A DNA stretch of 64,000 nucleotides from Prostheceraeus crozeri (GCA_907163375.1 CAJQUW010002196.1:306001-370000); one strand, 5' to 3'. Positions 36,721 to 51,390 are shown, counted from the first letter of the stretch. Program-made: numbers and translations. Notes: generated from the sequence alone by a model not told the origin.

Positions 36721-37270
36721 TTGAATGATGCAAATTGTCCTCGCTGACAGATCTGAGGGCAAGTACATTTGCATTAAATTATCCATTTCTTGGTCTTGCT
36801 GATGTGTGATCGAGCCGATTTAGCTATAAGCAATTAATGAGATGTATTAAAGCGGGAGGCAAACACTGGCCATTGAAGGAGATTTATTAAACCAGAGCAC
36901 GAGATTATAAAGAAACAATGAATAGTGACAACTTAAAACGGGCTCAAATTTTTGACATGTATAATTTGTGCTTTATATTACAGTTCCACATTTTTGCTGT
37001 GAGCAATTTCTCTATGTTAAACAACATGCACATCTCATGTCACGTCGTCGATAGACTAATTTCCTTCATAGAAGGATAAGATTTGCTATGGGAAATTTCA
37101 GGAGCTGAACTAACATGAAAAGGCGCAAGACAACAATTGGTAATGGGGGGCAATTTGATATAACTTTTCGAACACAAAACACACAGAGAAACAATAAGGA
37201 ATGATTAATACTCACTTGATATCGATAGACGATTCAGCAACTGTCTCATTCTGCAAAACGTTTCCTAACC

Positions 37271-37699
37271 ATCGGAGGTCGGTTTTCGTCAATCTGTCAA
37301 AACATTGCTATTAAAAAAGCCCTTTTCCTGTAACATTTCAGGTATAGCTATTTAACATTTTTTTGTTCGACTACAATCGTCATGTACTCTATAGGTTCCG
37401 GTTTGTCGCTCTACTGCTCGGTTTCAGACTTTGGCGGTGCTTGGACGGTTTTCGCGATGTGGTGTAGTTCCGTCTGGATGATTTCGTTCGCCGTGGATTT
37501 GGAACCTCTATCCTTATCCCTAGTCCAATGTGGTATGATTCGGGACTTTTGTGCTGTGTTGCGGGGCTGCGTCGCGACCTTGCTGATGTTTTTTCGTGCT
37601 GGATTGGGGGCGATTTCCGGGCTGGTAGGATGGACCATTACGACTACTTTCCACCCGTAATTAACACATTGCTGATAACTCGTAAACCGAACCTCCGAT
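37271..37699 (+). promoter_or_regulatory. LINE 3' UTR stem with CAG|GT site (copy A)
   Basis: ATCGGAGGTCGGTTT (37271-37285) pairs with AAACCGAACCTCCGAT (37684-37699). The loop contains TTTCAG|GTATAG (GT at 37342) and has been enlarged by a GC-rich insert at about 37375-37660. Confidence 0.7.
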
Positions 37700-38383
37700 C
37701 AAATAAATAGGGTTTAAATAATCTGCTGTGATGATGTGTGATGGTAAATAAAATATTAATAAGAAAATGATATTATTAAACTCCGTAATACGCAGATAAT
37801 AATAATTAAATATTTATATATCAATGCATGCCATGTACATGAATAACTTATCCCTCCTTCTTCCCTCATTTTGTCTATGACATCTCTTCTCATAAAATTT
37901 GAATTAACCTATGACTTTTGCATTATTGACTGACTATTACTTTACATGATTACTTCCATGGCATTTGTAAATACTGTGCTCATATATTCATTGCAATTGG
38001 TATATAATGGTAGAACTTATGTCATCTACATTCGCTCACAGACTTTTTTCAGACTATTTCATCATCAATCGACCCCTTCCATCCTCAATTTTCAGTTGGT
38101 GTTGTTGGCCCGCATTCAATCACAGCTTGAGAGCTAATCGTGGCCTTCTCATCGCTCTCATTTATTATGTAGCAAATTCTAGATTCCATTTTTGTCATAA
38201 TTATCCTGTATCACCCCATTCATTCATGTGATGTTTAACACCAACTTTGTTAATAAACATTCTTGAGTTCTGAGGAGTTTTGAGTTTCTTGTAGATCATT
38301 TTGTCATAATAATCCTGTATCACCCTTTCATTATGCTATGTTTACACCAAACTTTGGTTAATAAATCATTTCTTGAGTTTCTT

Positions 38384-38938
<555 letters not shown>

Positions 38939-39071
38939 CTTGCGTTGCTCCGTCCTATGCTCTAATATAGACTCTGCTATCGATACTGAATATCGGAGTC
39001 GATCGGTCCAAAATCATATATTTTCGCACATCTTTCTTAATTTAACATTTCACAATTTGCCACCTCTACAG
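38939..39071 (+). promoter_or_regulatory. 5' UTR copy of the LINE 3' UTR module (copy B)
   Basis: Contains ACTCTGCTATCGATAC and ATCGGAGTCGATCGGTCC, shared with copy B's own 3' UTR at 44397-44433. TCATATATTTTC..ACATCTT is shared with copy C's 3' UTR (51833-51852). The match to copy C ends in TACAG at 39071, where copy C goes on with GTGAGA and copy B goes on with ORF1. Confidence 0.7.
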
Positions 39072-40350
39072 AATGATTGACTAGCGGCGACAGCAACTCT
39101 AACACCCCCACGCCGTTTTGTAAATCCCCCACATCCCCATCGTCCAGCTTATCGCCAATGTACAGAAATGTCAGAAAATGCCAACAATCCACATCACACG
39201 GACGGTATACATGCGAAATGCACAACAATTTTGGCACTTTGTGTGTACCGACCTCCCTGATATAGCTATAAAAAATACAAAGAAAATCTTTACAACCGAA
39301 GATATGCTTGTGCAGAGAGCGTCCAGCAAATGCATCCCGCGACCTGACTCATCGTTAGGAGAAACTGTCAAAGTTTGCTGGTAAACTCTCGGTCTCTGGA
39401 CGATTACAAAAAGCGATTACAATTAAAGGCCGGAGAAATCTTGACTTTAACTCACCATTTAAGCAAGGTGATAGAGAGAGAAACACTCTGAAGGAGCAGA
39501 TTGAGACCCTATAATGAAGAAGCTTCGAGAGCCCTACAGAGATCAACGATGATATGGCGCTTTCCTTTGACAGTCCTACAAGACCAAATAACCCAATACG
39601 AAAAGAAAAGAAAAAAACAAAAAAAAGGAAAACAGAAAGATAAAAAGAATTAAAAAAAAGAAGACAAGAAAGAACACAGACCAAGAAAAAAGACAAAAAA
39701 AGAAAAAATAAGGCAAACAAAACAGAAAAAAAAAAAAAAAAAAAAAAAGAAGAAAGAAAAAAGAAAAAGAAAAATAAAAAAAAATAAGAAAGAAAAGAAC
39801 CACCAGAGCAGGCCAAGCACAACGACAACAGCAATGATGAGACCTACCGGCATATGTTCCAAAAGCACAAAAGAGACAAGAAAGTGAAATGACTGACCCT
39901 AAAACACTTACACGACGACATCAGACATTCGATGACGAGAACAGCTCACCAAAAGCAACAGCAGTTCAACCAACTCCACAACCAACAGTTTCCCCTCCAC
40001 CACCACCACCACCAACGCAACTAAATCCATCGTAATGGAACCTATAACCGAAGAATCAAAGAAGACCACCCCTATCTGCTATGTATGTTCTCGAACATGG
40101 CCATATACGAGAACTGCTACAATGCGAGAACCAAACAAAATGGAATGAAACAATAAATGGAGATTTTACGAACAAGAGTGAGACCCCAATATCATAGGAC
40201 CTGCACCTCATCAACTTCCCGCCGTATGGTCAATACACTCAATTAAGCCTCACAACAGCAACACTTCTCATCTGTGAATTATCATCCTGTGCTCAACACA
40301 AGTATAAGTACCCCAACACAACACTTAATCATGCCACCTTATTTTAAACA
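39072..40350 (+). pseudogene. LINE copy B ORF1 remnant
   Basis: Pro/Ser-rich start, Cys-bearing peptide near 39180-39250 at the PHD position, then a long Lys/Arg coil swollen by an A-rich low-complexity block. A damaged knuckle lies at 40078-40125 (CYVCS then ENCYN in another frame), followed by a Gln/His-rich tail. Frameshifted throughout. Confidence 0.6.
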
Positions 40351-40399
40351 TAGATGAACCAGGAGAGGAGAACGGAAAATACGCAAAAGTGAGCGATCC

Positions 40400-43300
40400 T
40401 AACTATGAAACATTGAAAATATATCACGTTAACATTAATGCTTAAATGGAGATAAACTTCAAGATTCTGACATGAAAAAAGATTATAAATGGTGTTGATC
40501 ACATATTTTTTACAGACCCACTTAATTGAAAATGATCGAACAATATTTCTCTCCTCATTAAATCGATATGGTATAAATCGAAACGATAAGCAAAAGATAA
40601 AAATAATTTTGGAAGAACCCAATTAAAGCGCTAAGAGTAGATTATAGAATGAATATAAACCAACCAAAGTATCGAAAAGGTAATTACCGAAAACGGGATA
40701 ACATTAAAAGTTAAAAGTGCTAACAATAAATGGAAAGATAATTAGGAAATCTTTCTGATACTTTCTACAGAAAAGCAGAGATTCGAAAAATGCTGATAAA
40801 TATTACGTTTGAATAGAATAAAAGATTATATTAAAAAATACATAATGAAGAACATACAAATGTTGGGCGACCATTAATAGTAGAACTGGTATATGTAAAT
40901 ATCTACGAACATATGATCACCCCCATTCAATATCAGACGATTCAGTAATAAATAAACCAGGAAAGAATTGATAGAATTTCTGCAATGAAACATCTCTTGT
41001 CATAGCTAATTGCAGATATGAAAAGGCGCACATACATTTTTGTAAAATCCAAAATGGTAGGAACTATAGAAAACAAGTTGTTGACCTATCTAATCTTATC
41101 AGATTCATATGATATGCAAATTGAAAGCCTGTAATACTTGAACCTAAGCTATTTACTGGACCATAGACCAATTGAAGATAGACATAAACTGAATATAAAA
41201 TCAGAATCAAAAATTCATAATAAAATTGTAAGTCCGCACCATGTATAAGAATGTAAGACCATTCAAAATATGTTTAATTCTAATTTCCTATGAATATCAA
41301 GAAGTACCAGTATTTGCAAAAAGTGTAGAACTTGGCAGAAAAGATAAAAAAAAAAAAGTTAAATACAAAAGATATGGTATCATGAATTAGTTAACACAAG
41401 TAAGGAGATTTACCAGAAAATGATTTAAAAAACACCTAAATACCAAAGATACTAGATATCTTCGAAAAAATATAAAAATGCAGATGGATGTGTACAAATA
41501 TAACAAACTGAAGAAAACCTAACCTCTTTATTAGAAAAAAAGAGACAAGTTTATAAAACTCTGAACTAGAAAAAAGAAAACTACTAAAAAACAAAATTAT
41601 AAGAAGTTACAAAAAGCAAAATTAAAATAAATGATTCCAAAATATTGGGAACTAATAAATAAAAATAGACTGGAAAAAACAAAAAAATAGACACTAAACA
41701 AAGTGCAGAAATTTTAAGGATGTTTACTAAAGTTAAAGATTTTCAATTGACCATCTCAAACGTAGTTAAAAAAAAATCAACCTGACTCTTTCCATTTACC
41801 TGTGATAAACTGAAGAAAATTTTTTAGATAACAGAATCACAGTCGAAAGAAATCGAAAAGCAATAAAATCAACGAAAATATGAAATCAAGTGGTCCAGAT
41901 CAAGTTGTAAAACGAAATATTCAAAAATAACCCCACCAAATCCAGATATTGGAAATACACTATAACACAATTTTTCATGATAAAAGCACTCCATGGGAAT
42001 TAAGTTGATGATACCTATATACAAAAAAGGAGATAAAAACAATAGTAAACTCATAACCGATTCTAAATTTTTGTCTTCCTGTGTTGAGAAAGTGCTTACA
42101 ACAATATTAAATGACAGACTGAATACTTGGATTGACAACATGGGATTAATTCAGAATGTCAAACAGGATTTCGGAAAGAAAATACTACCTTAGACAATAT
42201 CTGGATGCTAAAAGAAATCATACAAATCTATAAAAACAGTAAAAAGCAATTATACATATTGCTTCATTGATCTTTAAAAAAATCCAAAGGCTTTCGATTC
42301 AATCACCACAATATCGTTTGATCAATAAATTAAGAGTCATCATTCCTAATGGCATAAATCTTTCTTAGATGTAAAATGTTATAGATAAGAGAATACAAAA
42401 TTTGCTTTAATGGAGCCTAAGTGAGAATTTTTTTTTTTGTAAAAAATTTTTTAAAAAGGAAAAAAAACAATGAATTCCACAGGTGAATAGTTTATCGCCA
42501 ACTTATATTTTGTCTATATATACATGATTTTTTGATAGAACTACATAAAAACATAATTAATATTGACCCAATAAAATAGTTGATATAAAATCTGCTCATT
42601 AAGTCTATGCCGATGATATTGTTTTATTTAGTGAATCTCAACAAGGATTAATCAAGCAAATCAAACACATGAAAACTTTTTGTAATGAAAATGGACTTAA
42701 CCATCAACTACAACAAAACTAAAATCATGATTCATAATGAGAAAAAAACCTTTAAAGAGCTCATGCAAAAATGATGATGATACCACAACATCTATCGAAA
42801 AGTAAAGAATACAAATATTTAGGTATCTGGAACTAAAAACTGACAGAAAGCATATTGAAAGAGATCACAAAGAAAGGACGAGCATCATCATATTTGACTG
42901 CTAAAACACTGAAAAAATTGGAAATATCAACTCAAAAATTTCTAAATGAAACTTTTGAAATGCTAACCTATCAAAAATAAATATGGTTTGTGAGTTCTAT
43001 TTGATAATAAATTTTAAATGATCCAAAATAAAATAATTATGCAGTTATACAAAAAATTTCAACACCTAAGAATCCCTACACGAACTACTGCATTATGCGA
43101 ATTTGTGTAAAACCTATGGAATTTCATTGTTACAATCAGCCTGAATTATTATCTTAAGTTGAAAACTAAAACTAATCAAAGTCTAGTTACACGTTTATTA
43201 ATTTAACGAGGATAAAGCACAGCATTGATAAAAAATTATATCCATAACACATGGGTGTAACAAATGACTCAAACTTTATGGAGAAAATCCATTTACAAAA

Positions 43301-43750
43301 GTTACAGAATATTGTGACATTTACGACAAAAGATATCAAACTGTTGTTAACAATCGTCAAACTGAATATTTCCGAAGTGAATGGATAAATAGTGCAAAAG
43401 AATAGCAACAAAGGACTAAGATACTTAGAGCTCTGTAATTCCAATCCGATATGAAAACAATATCTATGTCTAGTGATGAAAAAATAAAACTGATAATATC
43501 CTTAAGTTGCGAACTGGAAACACACTCTCGCAGCTGAGTTTGAACATATCAAAATCAAGCACTCATGATGACTTTCACTGCAAAATTATGTGAAAACCGA
43601 TTGTGACGGAAGATATCTACATTGTATCAATTTGTTCGCGATACAACGCAGAAAGAAGAATGCTGATTCCGTTCCTAAGAAAGACTGTACACGATCAGAT
43701 TTCTATGAAATTATGAATACATTAAAGATAGACAAACAGCAAAGCAATTG
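40400..43750 (+). pseudogene. LINE copy B ORF2 remnant
   Basis: Endonuclease remains lie at 40420-41200 and KSSGPDQVV at about 41880. A 66-codon frame (41993-42193) contains IPIYKKGDKN and SCVEKVLTTILNDRLNTWID. The catalytic YADDIVLFSESQQGLIKQIK is at about 42607, and the C-terminal domain is at 43000-43740. Many stops and indels. Confidence 0.75.
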
Positions 43751-44418
43751 ATTAAATTCATTGATAAAGCGAATGCAATGTAGAAACAATAGATAATATA
43801 TTCATACTAATTTTACATGATAAGAGATTGATCTTTCTAGTCTTGAATTATTGCATTCGATCCGATTTCACTAGACAGACAAAAGAACCCTGTCATAACT
43901 TATCAATTGGTTCGTAATTCAACAACAGTAAATCGAATCTTAATTCTTTTTTCTTCGTAGACTGAACTAATGTCATAGAGTGCTATGGTCACACAAATGC
44001 ACTAAAAATTAAGTGAAAACTGCATCGCTTACTATCAAATGTTTTCGCGATCAGCTGGAAAGAAATAGGCTGCTTCTATTACTAGAAAATTGCATTTGAT
44101 TCACGCAATATATTGAAGGACTTACAGTTAAGAATCAAAACTATTGATGAATTCATTGACATAACTGATGGTTAGTAGAACAATAAGATAACAAATTCCT
44201 CATCTATTTGATAATAGTTTTCACCAAATTTTGTGAATGATTAAACTCGATCAGATTTCATGAAGTTTATAGCTGTCCGCTTAATTTGACAATAGGCACG
44301 CATTTTTCTTGATATATCAACGTAACGGTGAAACGAGCAAACAATTAGCAAATGATTAATACGCATTTGACATTGATGCACATGCACAGCAAATGTTCAC
44401 TCTGCTATCGATACGAAT

Positions 44419-44750
44419 ATCGGAGTCGATCGTAAAATCTCAATCCGTGAATTTCTCTAATTTACGACATTCCTTGCACCATTTCGGTAAGATTGAGATT
44501 TTCATATTATTTTTGTGTTGACCGTATGCTCTTTCTTCTTAACGTGTGATCTATTAGTGGCCACGGTATTTGCGTCTTGGGTTTCTAGCATTGAGGAACT
44601 CTTTTTCCTTCAATGCTTACACTTAAGACTGCACCATTTGGATAGTTTGATTTATCATTTGATATAGTCCTAAAATGCATCATGTTAACCACATTTTATT
44701 TCAAATATAAACCAACTTTGACATTAATAACCGACCGACGCATCTCCGAT
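44419..44750 (+). promoter_or_regulatory. LINE 3' UTR stem with GT site (copy B)
   Basis: ATCGGAG at 44419-44425 pairs with CTCCGAT at 44744-44750, with weaker pairing inward. The loop contains ATTTCG|GTAAGA (GT at 44487); this copy has CG rather than AG before GT. Confidence 0.5.
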
Positions 44751-45242
44751 CAAATAATATGCTATAGTAAATAATCTGCTGCGACGGTGTATGTGCAAAT
44801 AAATGATTTACTAAAACTTAATTAATCATCATCCCGATCAAATAATTACAGACATGATATGATACATAATATTGAGTCTCCTCTCCTCATTTATCTATAA
44901 CTGTTTTTCTCATATGCTTATATCTTCATATTCTTCTCATGCATTAACTTATTCACGATTATCCGTCCTCAATAATATCAAACCTGTAAATAGTCCCATA
45001 ATCATCTCAAAACTTTGAATAGTTTTTCAGACATCATGCCCCACCGAATGAACCCTTGTGATCACCGCTGTCATCTTACCTCCGAACGCTTATACGCATC
45101 CCATTTCCCATCAAATCGCTTGTGCCGCATTCATTCATTCATGTGTACTTCCATCTTTTCTATTTTTTTTTTTGTATATGCATTTTTTTTATCTCCATGT
45201 TTGTAACCAATTGGTCATAAACATTCTGATTCTCTGAGTTCT

Positions 45243-45304
45243 GAGAAGAGAGAAAGAGGAAGAGAGAGAGAGAGAGAGAGATGAGAAGAGAGAGAGAGAG
45301 AGAT

Positions 45305-45356
<52 letters not shown>

Positions 45357-45430
45357 GGAGAGAGAGAGAGAGATGAGGAGAGAGAGAGAGAGATGAGGAG
45401 AGAGAGAGAGAGATGAGGAGAGAGAGAGAG
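45243..45430. repeat. GA microsatellite between LINE copies B and C
   Basis: (GA)n with regular GATGAGGAGAGA units towards the 3' side. It directly follows the tail of copy B and directly precedes copy C. Confidence 0.97.
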
Positions 45431-46014
45431 AATCGAGTCCTGTATGACAACAACATTCCCTAGCCTGTTCGGAGAACATCAGAAGACTTATGAAGATAAA
45501 GGTACAACAAACACGCCAAGTGAAGAAGACTGAGAAAGCAGCTACAAAACTACGAAGAGAATTAACACAGAAAAGACTGAACGATTGACAAAATGGAAGA
45601 ACACATATCATTAACGAAGACGAATTGAGAAACTGCACTAAGGGAAACGTCCTAGAATTTCTCTCCCACAATGCGATCATTACGAAACGAGATGAAGAAC
45701 AAGACGAGAGATATGTAGCATAGTAAAGACTGCGTGACTCACGCTCATGGTTAAAGGAGAATCAGACGAGAGGGCAAAAAGATGTAACTCGAAGGTGCAC
45801 GGTTGAGGGGAAGGAGAGACCATCAACACAAAGAAGTTAAAGATGTTCGAGAACCTCGATATGAAGAGCACTTCATGGAAAGGAGGCCTCGACCACATCT
45901 CAATGATCAACACAAACAAAGAACCTGAAGTAATCCCGACTAGAACATCGCAAAGAAGCGGGCATGAATGGCTCCCAACATGCTACAATGCAGAAAGAAG
46001 AGTCATATATAAAT

Positions 46015-47345
46015 AAATCATTTATAATTTTGAAAATAAGTAAATTTTAATCATAAATTATAAATTCATAACAAAAACATCCTCATCCCCCTAATAAAAA
46101 CAAAAAAATATATAAATATAAAAAATTCTATAAATAAAATATTAAATTCATAAATTAATACAAAATAAAAATCATAAAAATATAATATCAAAAAAATCAA
46201 AAAAACTTATCCAAATAATCCGTATTCATAATAAATTTTATTTTTTATTTATATATTCACATAAATTCTAAAATCAAAACAAAAATTATAAATCATAACA
46301 ATAATAAAAAAATATTCATATTTCAATTATATCAAATATATAACTAAATCCATAATTATCAAATATAAACATTCTTAACTCCATTTATCACGAATACTCC
46401 CAAAAATCCTCATAAATTATCCAATAATTATAACATCTTAAACAGAATAATATATAACATCCACGTAATACTCAAACACAAAAAAAACAAACAAACCACA
46501 AATTATAAAAACATAATCAAAATTAAATTAACTAATGTCATATAAAATCATAAAAAAAATCAACAATCAAAATCCTAAAAAAAAAAACAAAATTTTTTTC
46601 ATGCATATGAATACCATAATCAATTTATAAAAAAAATCTCTATACCAATATAAATAAACTCAATTAACAAAATAATAAAAATAATTCATATGCAATAAAC
46701 CATAGAACCCAATTCACCACAAAATCCCACGCTATTCAATCACCAAAACACAAACTAACCCTACCCACTGCACCCCCACCACACCAAACCTCTACCCCCC
46801 AAACCACACACAAACACCCCTCAAAAAATAACACAACCATCCCAGACCACACACACAACAACAAATCTCACAATCTTAACCAAATCTCACCACATCAACA
46901 CAACCACATCTTCCTCGTCATCAGATCTCCTATACACACCAATAAAACCAAACTACCATAAACCCTTAATCACATCAATATACCACACAATAACCCATAA
47001 TCCATCTTACACATCACATTTTCTTTTAAAATATCACTACCTACACCTTCACCACCACGTAACCACTAAAACCACCCCCCCCACACATCAACCACACACA
47101 CCCCCCCCTCACCTCAACCACCACTCATACACCACGCAGAACCCTACCTATCACCAATCCACACAACATACCAAACCCAACACTCACCAAATCCCCACAC
47201 ACCCCCCCACAACCAGACCACATAACCACAACTCCTCCTCTAACACACACCCACACACACCTAAAAACCCAAACCAGCCCTCCCACTCAACACACACACC
47301 ACTCCCCCACAACCAATTAAACACCCATCCCTCCCCACACTCGCC
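46015..47345. other. G-depleted block (1.3 kb)
   Basis: By my count only about 20 G in roughly 1320 bases. The first half is A/T with some C, the second half A/C-rich (CACACA, CCCCACC). Edges are sharp against ordinary LINE sequence on both sides. It has no matching counterpart in the other copies, where this part of ORF1 is a few hundred bases. Confidence 0.9.
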
Positions 47346-47690
47346 AAGAATTGCTGGAGACCACAATGGGAAGCATGATCGAAGTACGCTTCCGAAGATC
47401 AAGAAATCAAATATCATACTTACCACCACAGCCTCGTCAACAAACATCTCTACGATCAATATCAAGGACAATATCGCCAACAACAGCCGCAATACCATCA
47501 ATATCAGCATTACCAACAGCAAGAACAACAACAGCAGCAACAGCAACAGCTGAGAGACGATAGATTCAGGGTGACAAGAACCCCCAGCAACGAACAATTT
47601 TCCGAGATTTTGTGCCGACTCGTATGCTTCACGGTCAGCAGTGGCGGCAACGCAGACTTCAAGTGACAACGCAGTGTATCCACCTTCCGG
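47345..47690 (+). pseudogene. LINE copy C ORF1 C-terminal remnant
   Basis: Begins with LAKNCW, the last half of a CCHC knuckle, followed by a Gln/Tyr-rich tail (YQQQEQQQQQQQQLRDD), as in copy E after HIARNC. The N-terminal part is 5' of the G-depleted block. Confidence 0.65.
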
Positions 47691-47759
47691 CAGAATTGCT
47701 CCCTTATTTTAACGTAATAGAGGAGGAGGGAGACAGAATGACGATAATAATGATAATGA

Positions 47760-50700
47760 CAAATATTTTGAGCATATAAAAATATTTTATGTCAATATCA
47801 ACTCTTTGAATGATTACAAGATCAAAAATTCTGATCTACATAATGACTTTAAAGATTATACTAAAATATGCTTCACAGAAACACACCTGAAAGATGGAAG
47901 AAAGTTCACCCATGATAGATAATTATTTGGGATGACCACTCAATTGTTAAGCGAAAAAATTATATTGGTCGAAATATCAAGGGAGTCTCCGTTTATTATC
48001 AAAGAATCAATGCAAAATATATTCAAAAATTTTGAAGAGATAAAAAACGAAAATGGAAATTTATTGGTTTAAAATTTACAAATATGCAAAGGAAAAACAA
48101 AAGAAGATATCTACCTCTAATTATCTGCTACAAAGAAAACAGAGAGTCACGCACAAGGAAAATGATTTTTTATTTTTTTTTGAGAAAATAAAACAATATA
48201 TCATAGAATTTAAAAATGCGCAATGTTATCATGATAGGTGATTTAAATGGGAGGATAGGATTGCTTTCTGATAATGAGCAACTTGGATATTCCAAAGCGG
48301 AATCGGATGACACTATTGTAAATGGAATAGGAAAAGATATTCATCAAATTCTGTAATGATACATCATTAATTATAACAAATGTAATTTGAAAGCGGGAAA
48401 TGTACTTTTCACTGTTTAAAAGGAATGGAAGTAAGAAGATCTGTAATAGATTACGTATAATAATCGGAATCTCTTGTAAGAAAATATACAAAATGTGATC
48501 ATAGACGAACCTACCCTTCTATACAGACCATTCACCAATAAGAATAAGAATTGACCAATAAATCTGAAATCTAAACCATTAGAAACTGTAACTTATAATA
48601 AGAGAATGCCTTTCACACACCATAAAAGGACCATGCATGTGGCCAGTAAAATCAGAAACCAAACTTCGATATCAGAACCCCCTTCTTTCAAATTGAAGTA
48701 GTTCCTAAGCTCATAACCCCTTCCAGTCCAAGCCCTTTTCATCTTTTGTCCCCTTCTACTTTGCTATGATAGTGTCTCCCTTAGCACCCGCTTCCCTTGC
48801 TTCACGTCTTTCTTTCCGTCTTTCTTCTAAACTTGTCCCCCCTTTATAAAATTCCCCCGTCCCGTCCTTTTTTGAATTCATTTACCATGCCCCGATGCCC
48901 AGGGCCCCTACCCACCGCCCCCCCCCCAACGTCACATACCCTCAAACCCACTATTACAAACGATAACCCCCCAAACCTGGCCAAAAGCTGCAACCAATTC
49001 AGAAATATATAAGCCAAGCTAGAAAACATGAAAAAAGCATCACAAAAAAACAAAATGAATAAGGCAACTATAAAATATTCAGACGAGACCAGGAAGATTA
49101 GACGCGAATATAAAGTTTACAAGTGAATAAATGGCAGGAAAATAAAAAAAAAAAAAAACGACAGATAATCTTTGAATTATTGTTAATAAGCAAAAAGAAA
49201 GCGATGTCAATGTATAAAAAAAAGAGAAAAAGTTATTTAAAGCAAGAAAAAAAAAAATTGACAGATCTCAAGATAGCGAAACTAGAAGGAGATTCGAAAA
49301 AATACTGGACCTGATAAATCAAAACAAGGAAAAAAGGAAGAAAAAAATGATTACTTCACTAAAAGCAACCGATTTTATTGAACAAAATAATTAAACAGAT
49401 ACAAGTCTTAGAATCAAAATCCATAGTAATATCCGAAAAAATACAAAATCTCAGGATGACAAAATTCAAGGATCCTATTTTGGAAAGCGAGATAACGCAT
49501 CAAGAGATTATGGAAACATAAAATAGGGCAGAAAATCAAAAGCCAGTGGACCTGACGTCTAGTTTTACGAAATGTTTCAACAAAATTCTAATGAGATGAC
49601 AGAAATTCTGTGCACACCTATTCAATGGCATATTAAATGATGCAGTAATAACCATGGAACATAAGCTGGAATATACCGACTTATAAGAAAGGTGATAAAA
49701 ATTTAATATCATCTTACAGATGTATAAATCTATCATCTTGCATTGAAAAATTGCTAACCAAAATAATCAACATCAGACTTTGTAAATGGCTGGAAGATAA
49801 TAAATTTTATTCATGTAATCGCAAACTGGCGTTTCGGAAAGGAAACTCAGCATTAGACAACATTTTTACTATTACGAGAGGTAATTCAAAATATAATTCA
49901 AATATCGTTGTCCACTATACATCTGCTTTATTGATTTGTCAAAGGCATATTGACCACCCCCCTCAATACCAAAAGGAATATTAAAATCAAAAATTGAAAC
50001 TACCTACCACACAGTAAAATAACGACCTTGATAATTCGGCTAATATATAATAAAAAATTTCAAATATTATTCAATCAAGAGACAACAAGCCCTTTGAACT
50101 TGCAAATGGAATTCCTCAGGGAGATAGTTCCTCTCGCCTACATTATTTGGTTTATACATTAACGATCTGATAGACGAATTTGATAAAGAAATGCAACGCA
50201 TAGATCCTGTATGTATTTCGGATCTGAAAATTGCTATCATGACTTATGCTGAGATATTTTACTAATGAGCGAAAGTCAAACAGGTCTCATTAAACAAATA
50301 AAAACTAGTACAAAAATATTGCCTAAATAATGGATTAACACATAAATTTTATAACAAAACAAAAATTATGGTCAAGGACAAAACTCAATATAGTAAAGTA
50401 AAAATTAATTTTAATAACTCCATTAAAAGTATAGAGGTAGTAAAAGAGTACAAATATCTTGGTATGTTTTTCTCAAAAAATGATAAAATGCATATAAAGG
50501 AAACTAGAAAATAGAGCAGACGATCAGCTTTTCAACATCACGAGTATTAAAGGAATTCGTCAGGTTGAAGGCAATATAATCAATGATACTTTTGAGACAC
50601 TTGCTCTTTCGAAAATGAGATATTGTGGTGAATTCCTGTTTTATAATAAATTAGAGGAACTAAATAAAATTCAGAACCAATTTTATAAGTCACATTTTCA

Positions 50701-51390
50701 TCTCAAGTTATCTACACCGAATTACTGCCTTACGGCGAATTCGGAATAAAACCTATCGAATTCCACTTCTACAAATCAGCATTAAGATATTGGAATAAAA
50801 TACAAAGAATGAATAAGGAAAGCTATATTTATAGAATGTTCCATACAATTAATAACAGTGTAAACGATAGGATTTACAAAGGAACTTGGTGTTGGAGAAT
50901 ACAAGAACTGCTGACAAAACTTAACCTAACACATTTGATTGATAATCAGATAATGGAGAAGAAGACTTTTAACAAAGTGTTAATATAAGATTGAAAGATT
51001 ACTTTCGAGAGAAATGGATTGATCAGCAAAGCACAGTCATAGAGGACTAAGATACTTGGAATTAAGTAGATTTAAATGTGAAATGAAAAGCTATCTGCAC
51101 TGCCATAGCTCAAAATTCAATATGAATCTGATATTGAAATTCAGAACTGGAAACCATGACTTAGCAACTGAAATTGGAAGATACAAAAATCGAAGAGAAT
51201 ACGATGAAATGTATTTGCAGTTTTTGTGATAATAACTGTTTAGAAGATTTATATCATTTTATTGTGGCATGTCCTCGATATCATAAAAGTAAGGGAATTG
51301 CGTATTCCATTTTTAACGAATGTCAATCGACCAGATTTCTATGTTTTGATGGACAAGCTTGTACCGAGGCAATTGCATTCATTAACTAAA
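47760..51390 (+). pseudogene. LINE copy C ORF2 remnant
   Basis: Endonuclease start IKIFYVNINSLNDYK, ICFTETHLKDG (catalytic Glu) and a GDLNGRIG-like block near 48236. The RT part runs from about 49500 (SCIEKLLTKIINIRLCKWLE) through a PQGD-like motif near 50115. The Y-A-E/D site near 50245 is frameshifted and EYKYLGMFFSKNDK lies near 50450. A C-terminal zinc motif (CSFCDNNCLEDLYHFIVACP) is at about 51213-51275. Frameshifts are frequent. Confidence 0.75.

Larger units (their letters stand above)
38939..45242 (+). mobile_element. LINE copy B (near full-length span, decayed)
   Basis: Has a 5' UTR with the shared module (38939-39071), ORF1 remains (39072-40350), ORF2 remains (40400-43750), a 3' UTR with the stem (from 44419 to 44750), a pyrimidine tract (44877-44888) and a poor tail (CTGAGTTCTGAG) running into the next GA block. 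Same strand and order as its neighbours. An A-rich block at 39595-39790 swells ORF1. Confidence 0.85.

Noticed and set aside
39355-39868. Minus-strand Phe/Leu-rich frames that look like membrane proteins
   Set aside because: They are the complement of an A-rich low-complexity block within LINE copy B ORF1.
47184-47669. 161-codon minus-strand frame
   Set aside because: Gly/Leu/Val-rich by composition of the G-depleted block on the other strand; no family signal.
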